The translations under genes were made by a program, and so were the position numbers. This document shows positions 5,940 through 6,336 of a stretch of 6,336 nt of DNA, one piece after another. This stretch comes from an uncultured Solirubrobacter sp. (GTDB lineage Bacteria > Actinomycetota > Thermoleophilia > Solirubrobacterales > Solirubrobacteraceae). The stretch covers positions 1 to 6,336 of the forward strand of contig CALMNS010000053.1 in assembly GCA_937871635.1 (NCBI GenBank), in the 5' to 3' direction. How positions within the stretch are numbered: position 1 is the stretch's first letter; each line of letters begins with the position of its first letter. The notes beneath the pieces are model-generated. The model made no database searches. It worked only from the letters and a program-made list of their open reading frames with translations, and was not told the DNA's origin.

Positions 5940-5954
5940 CGCCGGCTTCCGGCG
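5940..5954. terminator. Candidate stem-loop between convergent genes
   Basis: CGCCGG (5940-5945) pairs perfectly with CCGGCG (5949-5954) around a CTT loop, in the 36-bp gap between the acyl-CoA dehydrogenase stop and the stop of the minus-strand partial gene. A GGGGCCCC self-complementary block precedes it (5933-5940). No T-tract follows, so this is a plausible but non-canonical bidirectional terminator. Confidence 0.35.
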
Positions 5955-5959
5955 CGGCT

Positions 5960-6336
5960 TCAGCCCGCGGGGCGACGGGCGGCGGCGCGGGCCAGGAGCT
6001 CGTCGCCGACGGCCGCGTGCTCGTCGACGGCGACGTGCTCGAGCTCGATGCCGAGCGTCGCCTCGAGGCTCGCCGTCGCCCACGCCGTGAACGTCACCGT
6101 GCCGTCCGCGGCGATCCGCTCGATGCCGTCCCAGCGGGCGGCGACCGCGTTGACCGCCTCGGCGTCCGCCGGGCTGAGCCCGTCGGGGAGGTCGAGCGCC
6201 GCGCCGGACTGCCCGAGCCGGACGGGGTACCCGCCGGGGAGGCCCGCCGGCGCGGGGACGTGGAGGCGGCGAGGCACGTCGGAGAGCAGGCCGGCGACGG
6301 TGGCGGCGGTGGCGGCCGCCGTGAGCTGGTGCGTCT
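5960..6336 (-). CDS. Unrecognised protein, C-terminal fragment (cut by window edge)
   Basis: The reverse strand is open from the window edge to TGA at 5962-5960, giving 124 residues of a protein whose start lies outside. GTG 6277 is a possible internal start, but the frame stays open upstream with protein-like sequence (THQLTAAATAATVAGLLSDV), so a longer gene is more likely. The visible part continues with PAPAGLPGGYPVRLG (28-42), ALDLPDGLSPADAEAVNAVA (46-65), RWDGIERIAADGTVTFT (67-83) and a Glu/Ala-rich helical tail. The LPGGYPVR turn followed by WDGIERI and DGTV looks like a conserved C-terminal alpha/beta domain of a cytoplasmic, perhaps dehydrogenase-like, enzyme, but I do not recognise the family and no catalytic motif is visible. 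There is no membrane segment. It converges on the acyl-CoA dehydrogenase with 36 bp between the stops. Confidence 0.7.
   Translation of the reverse strand, partial: THQLTAAATAATVAGLLSDVPRRLHVPAPAGLPGGYPVRLGQSGAALDLPDGLSPADAEAVNAVAARWDGIERIAADGTVTFTAWATASLEATLGIELEHVAVDEHAAVGDELLARAAARRPAG

Noticed and set aside
1..6336. tRNA, rRNA, CRISPR array, insertion sequence or attachment site
   Set aside because: No cloverleaf, regular repeat-spacer array, transposase motif or flanking terminal repeats were seen on either strand, including around the two-gene cassette.

Overview
The window looks like chromosomal DNA of a very GC-rich actinobacterium. Almost every codon ends in G or C, GTG starts are used, and two promoters look leaderless. 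The gene content fits a soil actinobacterium, possibly Thermoleophilia/Solirubrobacterales, but no marker gene fixes the lineage.

Layout from left to right: (1) the N-terminal part of an AMP-forming acyl-CoA synthetase on the minus strand, cut by the left edge (1-363). (2) A divergent intergenic region with runs of G and C. (3) A tightly spaced plus-strand operon for a type VII (MacB/YbbAP-like) ABC system: an ATPase starting at GTG 459, and a 10-helix permease with two FtsX-type halves (1201-3750). (4) A convergent gap with two strong stem-loops. (5) A small minus-strand two-gene cassette (4635 to 3803): a 100-residue helical protein followed 8 bp later by a 173-residue nucleotidyltransferase-like protein. 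(6) A 73-bp divergent promoter region. (7) A complete acyl-CoA dehydrogenase on the plus strand (4709-5923). (8) A short convergent gap with a stem-loop. (9) The C-terminal 124 residues of an unrecognised minus-strand protein cut by the right edge (5960-6336).

The two fatty-acid genes could both serve acyl-CoA metabolism (activation and alpha,beta-dehydrogenation), but they are not in one operon. The ABC pair is self-contained, with no adhesin-like or membrane-fusion partner and no two-component regulator in view.

The most interesting element is the two-gene cassette. It has the size, order and spacing of a toxin-antitoxin-like module. It carries a nucleotidyltransferase-style GS...ExD motif, and its third-position base use is visibly looser than that of its neighbours (12 of 101 codons end in A/T in the first gene, against 1 of the first 100 in the acyl-CoA dehydrogenase). 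A toxin-antitoxin function is inference; nothing in the sequence proves it.
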